Assembly: GCA_002375495.1 (NCBI GenBank)
Contig: DFLU01000004.1
Coordinates: 1-64,000, forward strand
From: Flavobacteriaceae bacterium UBA3611
Lineage (GTDB): Bacteria; Bacteroidota; Bacteroidia; Flavobacteriales; Flavobacteriaceae
Reading direction: 5' to 3'
Length of the DNA stretch: 64,000 nucleotides
Made by a program: the position numbers and the translations under genes. Positions 1 through 7,804 of the stretch are shown here, piece by piece. The notes beneath the pieces are model-generated. The model had not been told where the DNA came from. It saw nothing but the letters and a program-made list of their open reading frames with translations, and did not search any database. How positions within the stretch are numbered: the stretch's first letter is position 1; every line of letters starts with the position of its first letter.

Positions 1-97
1 ACGAAAATGCGTAGTCGAAGGTAACCCGCTGCAGAGCGGGATTCCAAACCAAGATATAGCGACATTATTTTCAACGAAAATGCGCAGTCGAAAGTAA
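1..97. repeat. REP-like direct repeats with intervening hairpin
   Basis: Two 24-nt copies, at 1-24 and 74-97, match at 22 of 24 positions (differences at repeat positions 12 and 20) and share the core AGTCGAA. Between them, 25-40 form a perfect 6-bp hairpin (CCCGCT, loop GCAG, AGCGGG). The same AGTCGAAGG core recurs at 44341-44349. The arrangement resembles small intergenic repetitive elements of flavobacteria. It may continue past the left window edge. Confidence 0.6.
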
Positions 98-153
98 TGT
101 ACTGTAGAGTGTCTTATAACCCGTGTGGAATTAGAAGTATTTATAATCGAGTC

Positions 154-786
154 ATGAAACGTTCGCTCTTAATGTTAGCTTTATGGCTTTTCTGTATCCC
201 TTTAGGGCATTCCCAAAAGGAACTATCAAGAACCTACAGTGCTGAAACCATCACTCAACTCAGCATCAACGCCAATGGGGTGCACGAGCTTAAGATAACG
301 GCAGGTAATTATGATGAAATTGAGGTTCGAGTACAACTGGAAGGTGAAACCTCTGAAGAAATCGTCATACACGAAAAAGTGACCAATACATCCTTATCGT
401 TGGGTTTTGGCGCTTGGCCTTTGGCAACAATCTATAATGATAAGCTGTCTGCCCACAAACTACTAAGTGTTGAGGTTTCTGTTCAAATTCCCGAAAATCT
501 CTTTGTGTCGGTGACGTCAAATTCTGCAAGTGTACATGCTATAGGTTTTTTTGAAACACTCTATGTTGCTATTGAAGATCGCAGGTGTGTGTTAGAAGAT
601 TTCAGCGGAAATGCCAATATTGAAACGAATCGCGGAAAAATCACAGTTTTTACCGCTGTAAATGATGTGTATGCTGATGCAACTTCTATTTTTGGCACCG
701 TACAAAATAAGTTAGGAACTACCGGCAAATTTTTAATTACGGCACAAAGCACGCATGGAGATATTATCCTGAAAGAAACCCAATAA
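154..786 (+). CDS. Exported DUF4097-like hypothetical protein
   Basis: Protein of 210 aa. I start it at the ATG at 154 because that places a signal peptide (MKRSLLMLALWLFCIPLGHSQ) at the N-terminus; an in-frame ATG at 97 would add 19 non-signal residues and lies in the repeat region. The mature part is beta-rich, with short alternating hydrophobic strands typical of adhesin-like DUF4097 beta-solenoid proteins, but I see no catalytic motif. It is probably a secreted or periplasmic surface protein of unknown role. It lies 33 bp upstream of lspA, but lspA has its own promoter box in the gap. Confidence 0.6.
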   Translation: MKRSLLMLALWLFCIPLGHSQKELSRTYSAETITQLSINANGVHELKITAGNYDEIEVRVQLEGETSEEIVIHEKVTNTSLSLGFGAWPLATIYNDKLSAHKLLSVEVSVQIPENLFVSVTSNSASVHAIGFFETLYVAIEDRRCVLEDFSGNANIETNRGKITVFTAVNDVYADATSIFGTVQNKLGTTGKFLITAQSTHGDIILKETQ

Positions 787-793
787 TATTCTT

Positions 794-801
794 TATTTTT
801 G
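794..801 (+). promoter_or_regulatory. -7 box of the lspA promoter
   Basis: TATTTTTG matches the Bacteroidota -7 consensus TAnnTTTG exactly and ends 18 nt before the lspA ATG. No TTTG is seen at the usual -33 distance. Confidence 0.5.
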
Positions 802-819
802 CAACTTCAATAAAGCGAT

Positions 820-1449
820 ATGTCCCTTAAAAAAGCCATTGCGATCATTATCCTGGTACTGCTCATAGACCAGATATCAAAGATTTATATCAAAACAACC
901 TTTGTTTTGGGCGATGGTGTCGATGTGCTTTCGTGGTTCAAAATTCATTTTGTAGAAAATGAAGGGATGGCCTGGGGGGCAAAAATTCCTGGAGAATACG
1001 GGAAATTGATTCTTACCTTGTTTCGTTTGGTCGCCATCGTCGGAATAGGCTATTGGTTGTGGGATTCGGTACGCAAAAATGCCTCAAGGGTGTTGGTAGT
1101 TTCTATTGCGCTCATATTTGCGGGTGCGTTGGGAAACATCATCGATTCTGTGTTTTACGGCATGATATTTAACGACAGTACCTCTGAAGTAGCCACCTTA
1201 TTTCCCGATGCAGGAGGTTACGGAACCATTTTCTACGGAAAGGTAGTAGACATGTTATATTTCCCCTTGTGGGAGGGTGTCTTGCCCGAGTGGATTCCGT
1301 ATTGGGGCGGAACTTATTTCACTTTCTTTGATCCAGTGTTTAACATAGCAGATACGGCTATTAGCATAGGGCTCATATTACTCATTATTTTTAATAAGAG
1401 GGCTTTTCCGAAGAAAAAAAAGGAAGAAGAAGGGTTAGAAGAAGTCTAA
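820..1449 (+). CDS. lspA: Lipoprotein signal peptidase (signal peptidase II)
   Basis: Inner-membrane aspartyl protease that cleaves the signal peptide of diacylglyceryl-prolipoproteins. The 209-aa protein has four hydrophobic segments and the two catalytic aspartates: D109 in GALGNIID and D178 in FNIADTA. The usual Arg after the first Asp (GNxxDR) is Ser here. A long extracytoplasmic insert (about 115-165) and a charged Lys/Glu tail make it longer than the E. coli enzyme (about 165 aa), as is usual in Bacteroidota. Several genes in the window encode lipoproteins it would process. The 3' end overlaps the convergent kinase gene by 4 bp. Confidence 0.95.
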   Translation: MSLKKAIAIIILVLLIDQISKIYIKTTFVLGDGVDVLSWFKIHFVENEGMAWGAKIPGEYGKLILTLFRLVAIVGIGYWLWDSVRKNASRVLVVSIALIFAGALGNIIDSVFYGMIFNDSTSEVATLFPDAGGYGTIFYGKVVDMLYFPLWEGVLPEWIPYWGGTYFTFFDPVFNIADTAISIGLILLIIFNKRAFPKKKKEEEGLEEV

Positions 1450-2591
1450 AAAGAAATTCTGAAAACGGAACCATTTCCTGGTTCACTTTCGACCGTGATG
1501 CTGCCATCCAATGCTTCTACTTGGTTTTTTACCATAAATAACCCAATGCCCCGGTTCTCTCTGCCTGAATCGAATGCTTGGTGTATATTGAAAATCTTAT
1601 CGCCGTTCTTTTCAACGTCAAAACCTTGGCCATTATCCTTAACCACCAGCGATATTTTACCTTCGATTTCAAGCGAATAAATATCGATTACCGGATTTCT
1701 ATCGGCATGCCTAAATTGAATAGCGTTGCTGATCAAATTTTGTAGAATAGAAACAAGAAAAGACGGAATGTATTCGATGGTAGGAGCTTCTGAGAAATCG
1801 GTATAAATTTCAGTGCGACTTTCCGAAAGCAAGTGTTGTATCCCATTTTGCGCATTCTGAAGACATTCGGCAAAAGAGGTTCTCTGCTTTTTAGTGTTCG
1901 AAGTATCCTGAATGGTCACAACTTGGTTTAGGTGGGCAATGGTATTGCACAACTCTTCTGAAATGGTCGATAAGCCATTAATGAGCTCTTTCTCGTCTTT
2001 GGGGTTGTCTAAATCTTGGAGCAGCTCTAACGATAGTTTTAAATTATTGGCGTGAGAGCGTAGATTGTGTGAAACCAAATTGGCATAATTGAACAATCGC
2101 TCATTCTGCGATGCAATGGTTTTTACAGAATTTTGAAATTCTAGTTCTTTGTTTTTTTCTGTAGTAATGTCCTGAAAAACACCCTGTACTCCAATAATTT
2201 CTTCATTCTGGTTATACATCGGCTTTCCGATGGCTCTTGCCCAAAATTCTTCACCTGTATACGTTACCATCTTTACAGTAGTGGCAAAAGGAATCCCCTC
2301 TTGGCAAGCCGCAAAGGTATCCATCACCCGTAGTTTTTCTGAATCGGCATAAAACTGAAGCAAGTTCTGCGTTAGCGAAGGCTTAAAGTCTTCAGGAACT
2401 TTAAGCAACCGTCTTCCTTGTGGGTCTATAAAGCTAGTTTTGTTTACAAAATCTACTCCATAACCACCTGCCCCAGTGAGTCGGGCTATTTCTTTATAGT
2501 AAAAATTATCGAAAGGATGTTCTCTACGGGAAGTGGTGGGGACGCTTTCCTGTAATAGAATTTTCTTTCTCTTCTGAGCTAAAAAATTCAC
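1446..2591 (-). CDS. PAS-domain sensor histidine kinase
   Basis: Protein of 381 aa. Residues about 50-145 form a PAS fold with a PAC-like end (IIGVQGVFQDITTEKNKELE), followed by a short coiled coil and a dimerisation/phosphoacceptor helix with candidate His175 in SHNLRSH. The HATPase_c domain (about 240-381) shows the N box (LQNLISNAIQF), G1 (DNGQGF, 319-324) and G2 (RGIGLFMVKNQVE). There are no transmembrane segments and no receiver domain, so it is a cytoplasmic orphan kinase; no response regulator is adjacent. The signal it senses cannot be told from sequence. Confidence 0.9.
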   Translation of the reverse strand: MNFLAQKRKKILLQESVPTTSRREHPFDNFYYKEIARLTGAGGYGVDFVNKTSFIDPQGRRLLKVPEDFKPSLTQNLLQFYADSEKLRVMDTFAACQEGIPFATTVKMVTYTGEEFWARAIGKPMYNQNEEIIGVQGVFQDITTEKNKELEFQNSVKTIASQNERLFNYANLVSHNLRSHANNLKLSLELLQDLDNPKDEKELINGLSTISEELCNTIAHLNQVVTIQDTSNTKKQRTSFAECLQNAQNGIQHLLSESRTEIYTDFSEAPTIEYIPSFLVSILQNLISNAIQFRHADRNPVIDIYSLEIEGKISLVVKDNGQGFDVEKNGDKIFNIHQAFDSGRENRGIGLFMVKNQVEALDGSITVESEPGNGSVFRISF

Positions 2592-2663
2592 TTCTTACAT
2601 AAGTTTTAGTGGTTGCAATATATAAAAATTATTCAAATTGTAGGTAAATTCTTATAAATCAAG

Positions 2664-3083
2664 TTATTCAATAGGTGCTAAATAGTGAAAAGGAGGGTAT
2701 GGAATATTGCGCAATACCCAATAGAGAATAGCGATTGCAAAGTATCCGAAGATAAACCAGTTCTTGTAAAATAATTGTACTCGATGTTGTTTCTGAAAGA
2801 GATAATTGTAAATTTTTGTACCCAACCCATAAAAAACCAGTGGAAGCGATAGTACCATAAACGGGTTTAACCGAAAGGCATACATCCATTCGCCGTGCAA
2901 CAGCTGGTGTATGGCCCGTTGTGAACCGCAGCCAGCACAATGGTAGCCTGTAAGCGATTTGAACGGACAGCTTAGAAAAAAGGAATGCTGTGACGGATTA
3001 AAAAGAAAATAGATATAAATCAGTATGCCTAGGAGCAATCCAATACCCACAACTTTTAAGGTACGTTTATAGATTGGCAACAC
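2664..3083 (-). CDS. DUF2752 family membrane protein
   Basis: Protein of 139 aa with three predicted membrane helices and the DUF2752 signature CAGCGSQRAIHQLLHGE (residues 49-65), a cysteine pair and polar motif after the first helix. The family is widespread in Bacteroidota and has no established biochemical function. Its start overlaps the end of the upstream CD225 gene by 17 bp, so the two are probably translated together. Confidence 0.85.
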   Translation of the reverse strand: MLPIYKRTLKVVGIGLLLGILIYIYFLFNPSQHSFFLSCPFKSLTGYHCAGCGSQRAIHQLLHGEWMYAFRLNPFMVLSLPLVFYGLGTKIYNYLFQKQHRVQLFYKNWFIFGYFAIAILYWVLRNIPYPPFHYLAPIE

Positions 3084-3342
3084 CTTGAATTCCGAAAATT
3101 ACAAGCATGAAAACGAAATAGAGCACAATGATAATGCCGATACTCACAGCGCTCCAAATAGCCCATTTTTTTGCATCATCGGCTGCTTTTTGGGCTTCGG
3201 CATGAAATCCCTGATACCAAAGTTGTTCGACCTTAGAAGCTTTTATAATAGCAATAATGCCCAATGGTAGGCAGCAAAGCACGGTACTTAAAATTGCCCA
3301 GACCATATTATTGTCGGGTGGAGGTTGTTGTAAATTGTTCAT
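3067..3342 (-). CDS. CD225/dispanin family small membrane protein
   Basis: Protein of 91 aa. After a proline-rich N-terminus (QQPPPDNN) come two hydrophobic segments (about 12-32 and 62-88) joined by the typical CD225 loop (IIKASKVEQLWYQGFHAEA, then QKAADDAKKWAIWS). This is the same fold family as eukaryotic IFITM/dispanin proteins; bacterial function is not established. It is a paralogue of the gene at 3424-3696 and is coupled to the downstream DUF2752 gene. Confidence 0.85.
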   Translation of the reverse strand: MNNLQQPPPDNNMVWAILSTVLCCLPLGIIAIIKASKVEQLWYQGFHAEAQKAADDAKKWAIWSAVSIGIIIVLYFVFMLVIFGIQGVANL

Positions 3343-3362
3343 GCGATAAAGATACTATAACT

Positions 3363-3394
3363 AAAAAAAATATCCCCCAGAAAATTGCTGGGGG
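3363..3394 (-). terminator. Rho-independent terminator after the upstream CD225 gene
   Basis: On the minus strand a 7-bp GC-rich stem (CCCCCAG at 3374-3380 pairing with CTGGGGG at 3388-3394) is followed by a run of eight T. It separates the two CD225 genes into different transcripts. Confidence 0.8.
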
Positions 3395-3423
3395 ACATAC
3401 TATCATTTAAAAATAAGCGGAAA

Positions 3424-3696
3424 TTAAAATCCGCCAGCCGCCACTCCGGCAACGATAAGAATAATATACAGTACCCAGAAAATTGCTGAGACTGCTATTC
3501 CCCAAATAGCCCATTTCTTTGCGTCGTCTGCACTTTTTTGGGCACCAGCGTGGTCTCCCTGCAGCCAAAGTGTTTTTACTTTAGTCGATTTAATGATTGA
3601 AACGATGCCAAGAGGCCAGCAAAAGATGATACAGATAATGGCCCAAACTAAATTGTTGTCTGGTGGGCTGCCCGCAGGCGTGTTTTGATTTTCCAT
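3424..3696 (-). CDS. CD225/dispanin family small membrane protein (second copy)
   Basis: Protein of 90 aa with the same plan as the gene at 3067-3342: Pro-rich start (AGSPPDNNLVWAI), first membrane segment, loop (IIKSTKVKTLWLQGDHAGA, then QKSADDAKKWAIWG) and a second membrane segment ending in Gly-rich residues. The two copies share nearly the whole loop, which points to tandem duplication. A strong terminator follows directly, so this copy is expressed apart from its sister. Function unknown. Confidence 0.85.
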   Translation of the reverse strand: MENQNTPAGSPPDNNLVWAIICIIFCWPLGIVSIIKSTKVKTLWLQGDHAGAQKSADDAKKWAIWGIAVSAIFWVLYIILIVAGVAAGGF

Positions 3697-3742
3697 GATG
3701 GTTGATTGTTTAAGATTTGATTAACAATATACGGCAGAATTT

Positions 3743-4303
3743 TTAGAACGAATAAATTTTTGCTGGTGTAATGCAGTGATTTAGTGGAAAATCTATGTTT
3801 TCATAGACGATTTCTTCTTCGGCTTCAAACAGTGAAAGTCCGATTTTTAAGCAACTCGGTTTGCACTGTCCAAGAAAACGGTCGTAAAATCCTTTTCCGT
3901 AGCCAACTCGATTTCCTTTGGTGTCGAAAGCCAGCAACGGAACAAAAACGACGTCTAATTGTTTTGGATCTATTGAAATACCATGAACTGGCTCGGGGAT
4001 ACCGTATGCTGAAATTTTAATGGGCGTATTTTCTTGTAGAAGAATATGTTCCATCTCAAAAGTTTTGAAATCTGCCTTCGGAATACAGATACTTTTATCC
4101 TTTCCGTGTAAAATATGAAGTAAGTATTCGGTATTTATTTCTTTCTTTTTTTGAATGCTCAGAAAGATGTGGTAGTAGGTATGGTCCCAAATAGGAAGTT
4201 GTAGCGCTTGGTTGGCAATGGCCATACTTTTCGATTCGATTTCTTCTTCTGAAAGAGTTGACCGAAGCGAGCTATATTTTTTTCTGAGCGCCTCTTTCTG
4301 CAT
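3743..4303 (-). CDS. 5-formyltetrahydrofolate cyclo-ligase
   Basis: Converts 5-formyl-THF and ATP to 5,10-methenyl-THF in the cytosol, returning a dead-end folate to the one-carbon pool. The 186-aa length is normal. The N-terminal KEALRKKYSSLR helix and the ATP/substrate loop GYGKGFYDRFL (134-144) are present. The ATG directly abuts the stop of the aspartoacylase-like gene at 4304, so it appears to be the last gene of the RimK-like operon. This may be chance, or it may hint at a folate or pterin link for the ligases. Confidence 0.92.
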   Translation of the reverse strand: MQKEALRKKYSSLRSTLSEEEIESKSMAIANQALQLPIWDHTYYHIFLSIQKKKEINTEYLLHILHGKDKSICIPKADFKTFEMEHILLQENTPIKISAYGIPEPVHGISIDPKQLDVVFVPLLAFDTKGNRVGYGKGFYDRFLGQCKPSCLKIGLSLFEAEEEIVYENIDFPLNHCITPAKIYSF

Positions 4304-5290
4304 CTAATCTAAGTTTTCAGTATCTGAACGTGTGCCATCATTTGTAGAGATATGAAATATTGCATCTCCTTGATGCACAATGGGTGCATGGTTCACATTA
4401 ATGATGTACCCTGCATTAGGGGCTTTTACTTTAAATCGCATCTGACCATAAGGATCTGTGATAGTTGCCAAAAATTCATCTTTTTCTACATATTTATTGC
4501 ATGCAATTTTCACGTGTAGGAGTCCGCTTTTCTGTGCTCTAATCCATCGGCTTTTTTCGATAAGTACGGTGGCATGTTTGTTTTCGGGAAGGCTAATTTC
4601 TGGGCGTAGCATCTTTAAATGTGCTAAAACACGCAAAACTCCATCTACCCCATTTTTTACAATGTGTTTGTCGTTATCTAAACTTTTGCCCCCTTCAAAA
4701 AGTAGGCTGGGAATACCCAATTTCTCACATGTAGATCGATATGATTTGCTTAGGTTATTAGAATATACCGTAAACGGAGCATTAAATATTTCAGCAAGCT
4801 CAAAAAGCTCTTTGTTGTTGGGCACGATACGTATTTGTGAAGCGTTGAACCGCTGTGCCCCACCCGTATGGAAATCGAGGCAATAATCTGCCATCGGTAA
4901 AATTTCCTTTGTAAAGTGAAAGGCAACCCTACTGGCTAACGAACCTGTTTTGGTACCCGGGAACACCCTGTTTAGGTCGCGACCATCCGGGAATGTGCGC
5001 TCTGCGTTTAAGAACCCGAAGATGTTTAAGATAGGGATACAGATAATGATTCCCCGTTGCGGAATGTTTATTTTTTTTGCAATTACTTGTCGCACCACTT
5101 CAACACCGTTAATTTCATCACCATGGATGCCTGCTGTCATTAAAACGGTGGGACCGTCTATAACGGCTCTGGATACGATGATGGGAATTTCAACTTTGGT
5201 GGCAGTGTAAAGCTTGGCAAAACTAAAATTGATGATTTTGGTCTGGCCGGGCTCTATTTTTTTGCCAAGTATAATGATGTCTTTTGCCAT
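4304..5290 (-). CDS. Succinylglutamate desuccinylase/aspartoacylase-family zinc hydrolase
   Basis: M14-like zinc amidohydrolase of 328 aa. The metal ligands H56 and E59 (GIHGDE) and H141 (LDFHTGG) are present, as is the family motif DGRDLNRVFPG (102-112). A C-terminal beta domain (about 235-320) carries a biotinyl-like segment. Known members release an acyl group from an amino acid (N-acetyl-Asp, N-succinyl-Glu). There are no Ast pathway genes nearby. Its place directly after two ATP-grasp ligases and a protease suggests that it hydrolyses an amide made by those ligases; that is inference. No signal peptide, so cytoplasmic. Confidence 0.85.
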   Translation of the reverse strand: MAKDIIILGKKIEPGQTKIINFSFAKLYTATKVEIPIIVSRAVIDGPTVLMTAGIHGDEINGVEVVRQVIAKKINIPQRGIIICIPILNIFGFLNAERTFPDGRDLNRVFPGTKTGSLASRVAFHFTKEILPMADYCLDFHTGGAQRFNASQIRIVPNNKELFELAEIFNAPFTVYSNNLSKSYRSTCEKLGIPSLLFEGGKSLDNDKHIVKNGVDGVLRVLAHLKMLRPEISLPENKHATVLIEKSRWIRAQKSGLLHVKIACNKYVEKDEFLATITDPYGQMRFKVKAPNAGYIINVNHAPIVHQGDAIFHISTNDGTRSDTENLD

Positions 5291-5303
5291 TTACTTTGCC
5301 AAA

Positions 5304-6176
5304 TTAAACGCTTCGTTCTATAAATTTAATGATTTCTCGCGCAATATTAATTCCGGTAGCTGTTTCTATCCCTTCCAGTCCTGGAGAAGAATTCACCTCT
5401 AGAATTAGTGGTCCACGCGACGATTGTAGCATATCTACCCCTGCGATAGACAGTCCCATGGCTTTTGCGGCTTTAATGGCTGCTGTTTCTTCTTCATCGG
5501 TAAGTTCGATGACCTCGGCAGTTCCGCCTCTGTGTAAATTACTTCTGAATTCTCCTTCCTTTCCTTGCCGTTTCATGGCACCTACCACGCGGCCATCAAT
5601 CACAATCGCACGAATATCGGCACCGCCCGCTTCTTTAATAAATTCTTGTACAATCACCCGTGCTTGAAGGTTGTTAAAAGCTTCAATCACAGATTCGGCT
5701 GCTTTTTTGGTTTCAGCTAAAATAACGCCGATACCCTGAGTGCCTTCTAATAATTTAATGATTACTGGTGCGCCGCCCACTTGGTCTACGATTCCCTCTA
5801 CATTTTTTGAATAATTAGTAAAAATTGTCTTCGGAAGGCCTAGCCCTGCGCGAGAAAGTATCTGGAGACTTCTCAATTTATCGCGAGAACGTACCAACGC
5901 CATAGATTCGGTAGTGGTGAAACAGCGCATCATTTCAAATTGGCGTACTACAGCAGTTCCGTAGAAAGTTACAGAGGCACCAATACGCGGAATCACAGCA
6001 TCCACCTGCTCAATTTTTTTCCCTTTGTAATACACGCAAGGGTTTTTCTTTTCGATCACAATGTCACACTTGGTGTGGTTAATGATTTCGACCGTATGAT
6101 TTCTCTTTTTCGCAGCTTCTAAAATACGCTGGGTAGAGTATAAGTTGGGGGCTGCGGATAATATTTTAATGTTCAT
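5304..6176 (-). CDS. rimK: RimK-family ATP-grasp amino-acid ligase (copy 1)
   Basis: Protein of 290 aa with N-terminal RimK domain (1-90) and ATP-grasp. Visible ATP-grasp elements: VIIKLLEGTQGIG (138-150, nucleotide lysine and glycine loop), FRSNLHRGG (210-218), D248 and LEVNSSPGLEGIE (259-271, with Mg ligands E260 and N262). RimK adds glutamates to the C-terminus of ribosomal protein S6 in E. coli; related enzymes glutamylate F420 or pterins, or act in Lys/Arg synthesis. Its start overlaps the protease gene by 11 bp, and the hydrolase follows 13 bp downstream. The acceptor substrate is not shown by the sequence. Confidence 0.85.
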   Translation of the reverse strand: MNIKILSAAPNLYSTQRILEAAKKRNHTVEIINHTKCDIVIEKKNPCVYYKGKKIEQVDAVIPRIGASVTFYGTAVVRQFEMMRCFTTTESMALVRSRDKLRSLQILSRAGLGLPKTIFTNYSKNVEGIVDQVGGAPVIIKLLEGTQGIGVILAETKKAAESVIEAFNNLQARVIVQEFIKEAGGADIRAIVIDGRVVGAMKRQGKEGEFRSNLHRGGTAEVIELTDEEETAAIKAAKAMGLSIAGVDMLQSSRGPLILEVNSSPGLEGIETATGINIAREIIKFIERSV

Positions 6177-6597
6177 TTTTCAGTTTTAATTTATACGAAA
6201 GATTGGTGCGGTTAATATCTACCACGAATCGTTTGGTGAGAAATTTTCTCCCCAAAAGTACTGGGTATTTCATCTCTCCCCTGTCGCTTAGGGTCAAGAA
6301 AATAGGATAACATTTTCCGAAGAGTTCTATTTCGGTTAAAATACGATACCGCGCTTGGGTTTGGCCATTACTGCTTTTTACAACGCGTACGTCGTATTTA
6401 TCAAAGATAAATTCCTTTTCATGATAAGCGGGATGTTCAGGATCTAAAAACACACATTTCAGGTAATTGTCTTCTACCTGAACATTTTTACAATGAATGG
6501 TAGAAGTATATGCACCCGTATCAATTTTCACATCGATATCATGTAGGTGTAGTGAGGGAAAGTCTGCTTTATCGGTACGTCCTATGTTTCGTTTCAA
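6166..6597 (-). CDS. RimK-associated retropepsin-like protease (PF05618 type)
   Basis: Protein of 143 aa in the family often annotated 'ATP-dependent zinc protease'. It shows an aspartyl-protease DTGA motif (KIDTGAYTSTIH, D26) and the second-lobe signature YPVLLGRKFL (111-120), which is the single-lobe retropepsin pattern that would act as a homodimer. In proteobacteria a homologue (RimB) is encoded with rimK and linked to removing or tuning S6 glutamylation. Here it sits between two RimK paralogues. No signal peptide. The DTGA motif makes an aspartic mechanism more likely than a zinc one. Confidence 0.8.
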   Translation of the reverse strand: MKRNIGRTDKADFPSLHLHDIDVKIDTGAYTSTIHCKNVQVEDNYLKCVFLDPEHPAYHEKEFIFDKYDVRVVKSSNGQTQARYRILTEIELFGKCYPIFLTLSDRGEMKYPVLLGRKFLTKRFVVDINRTNLSYKLKLKNEH

Positions 6598-6676
6598 AAA
6601 GTTTTGGTTTTTTTACTGTGGAAAGGTAATAAAAGGCGTGACAAACCCTTCTATTTGTTGAGTATTTAAAGAAGTT

Positions 6677-7582
6677 TTAACGGTTGTTTCGTTCTAGGTA
6701 GCCAATGATGCTTCTTGCAATGTTTTTGCCCGTGGTGGTTTCGATACCTTCTAAGCCTGGGGTCGAATTCACTTCCAATACCAACGGTCCGCGATCTGAT
6801 TGTAAAATGTCTACGCCACAAACGGCTAGACGAAGTGCTTTCGCAGCCTTTAGTGCCACACGTTCTTCATCATAAGAAAGTTGGACGGTGGCTGAAGTAC
6901 CCCCGCGGTGCAAGTTAGATCTAAAATCGCCCGCCTTGCAAGTTCGTTTCATGGCAGCTACCACCACGCCGTCTACCACAATCGCACGTATGTCGGTACC
7001 TTTCGATTCTTCTATGTATTCTTGTAAAACGAATTTCACTCCGCTGGTCTGTAACGTTTCAACCGTGGCCAGAGCATTTTGTTTGCTTTCTGAAAGGATC
7101 ACCCCTTGACCATGGGTGCCTTCTAATATTTTTATAATTATGGGCTGGTTATTGAACTTCTGTAGGAGTATTTCAACATCATAATAGCCACCCAAAACAG
7201 TATTAGGAACAGGAATTCCCGCGCGGGAAAGTATTTGGAAGCAGGTCCATTTGTCTCTTGAGTTCAGGATTCCTTCCGAAGATACCGAACAGGTAACACC
7301 CGCCGCTTCAAAATGGCGTACAAGCGATGTGCCCTGAAACGTATTGCTGGCGCCAATACGCGGTATCACAGCGTTTAAATCGTCTACTACCTCATCGTGA
7401 TAGTACAATACGGCATTTCCGTTTTCTACTGCTAGATTGAAGAAGGTGGGGTTTAACACCTCCATAGTATGGTTTCGGTCCTCACCAGCTTTTAGCAAAC
7501 TTTGGGTAGAATACAGATTTTCGCCCCGCGATAATATAGCAATGTTCACGGGTGAAAGATACGTATTGAAATTGAAAATCAA
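6677..7582 (-). CDS. RimK-family ATP-grasp amino-acid ligase (copy 2)
   Basis: A paralogue of the gene at 5304-6176, sharing IIIKILEGTHGQGVIL, FRSNLHRGGTS, CGVDILQSDRGPL and LEVNSTPGLEGIETTTGKNIAR. All ATP-grasp metal and nucleotide residues are kept, so both copies should be active. The coordinates use the upstream ATG (301 aa); a GTG at 7549 (290 aa, VNIAILSRGEN) aligns better with copy 1 and has a TATCTTTC box just upstream, so it may be the true start. It is the first gene of the probable five-gene minus-strand operon (79 bp to the protease gene). The two copies may use different acceptors or amino acids. Confidence 0.82.
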   Translation of the reverse strand: MIFNFNTYLSPVNIAILSRGENLYSTQSLLKAGEDRNHTMEVLNPTFFNLAVENGNAVLYYHDEVVDDLNAVIPRIGASNTFQGTSLVRHFEAAGVTCSVSSEGILNSRDKWTCFQILSRAGIPVPNTVLGGYYDVEILLQKFNNQPIIIKILEGTHGQGVILSESKQNALATVETLQTSGVKFVLQEYIEESKGTDIRAIVVDGVVVAAMKRTCKAGDFRSNLHRGGTSATVQLSYDEERVALKAAKALRLAVCGVDILQSDRGPLVLEVNSTPGLEGIETTTGKNIARSIIGYLERNNR

Positions 7583-7617
7583 ACTAATTTTTAGGTTCCT
7601 CGCCCTGATTTAGGCAA

Positions 7618-7795
7618 GAGGCTGCCCCATTATTTTTACGGGGTAGGTTTTCAGGTTTGGGATAACCTGAAAAGTCGGAGTGGGTTGGCATGAGGTTCTG
7701 ATGTTGTGTATTCCAGACCCCTTCCGGCATTTAGAGCACCCGCTACGCTTTATGCCCTGGATGCCACCTTCCCCTGATCAGGGGAAGGTGCTCCT
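7618..7795. repeat. Structured intergenic region with hairpins and a 26-bp palindrome
   Basis: Three inverted repeats lie in about 180 bp. CCCC/GGGG pairs at 7625-7643; a perfect 10-bp stem pairs TTTTCAGGTT (7648-7657) with AACCTGAAAA (7664-7673); and 7765-7790 is a perfect 26-bp palindrome centred on TGATCA with arms CACCTTCCCC and GGGGAAGGTG. None is followed by a T run on either strand, so they are poor terminator candidates. The GC content and symmetry look like a REP or MITE-like element. No reading frame is evident. Confidence 0.55.
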
Positions 7796-7804
7796 TAACA
7801 GATT

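Noticed and set aside
4304..5290. Arginine succinyltransferase (Ast) pathway desuccinylase
   Set aside because: No astA, astB, astC or astD in the neighbourhood; the family name is kept but the pathway is not.
4304..7582. RimK paralogues as LysX/ArgX of the LysW-carrier pathway
   Set aside because: No LysW carrier, and no LysZ, LysY or other arginine/lysine genes are nearby.
7765..7790. Palindrome as a terminator for the TonB receptor
   Set aside because: No T run follows on either strand.
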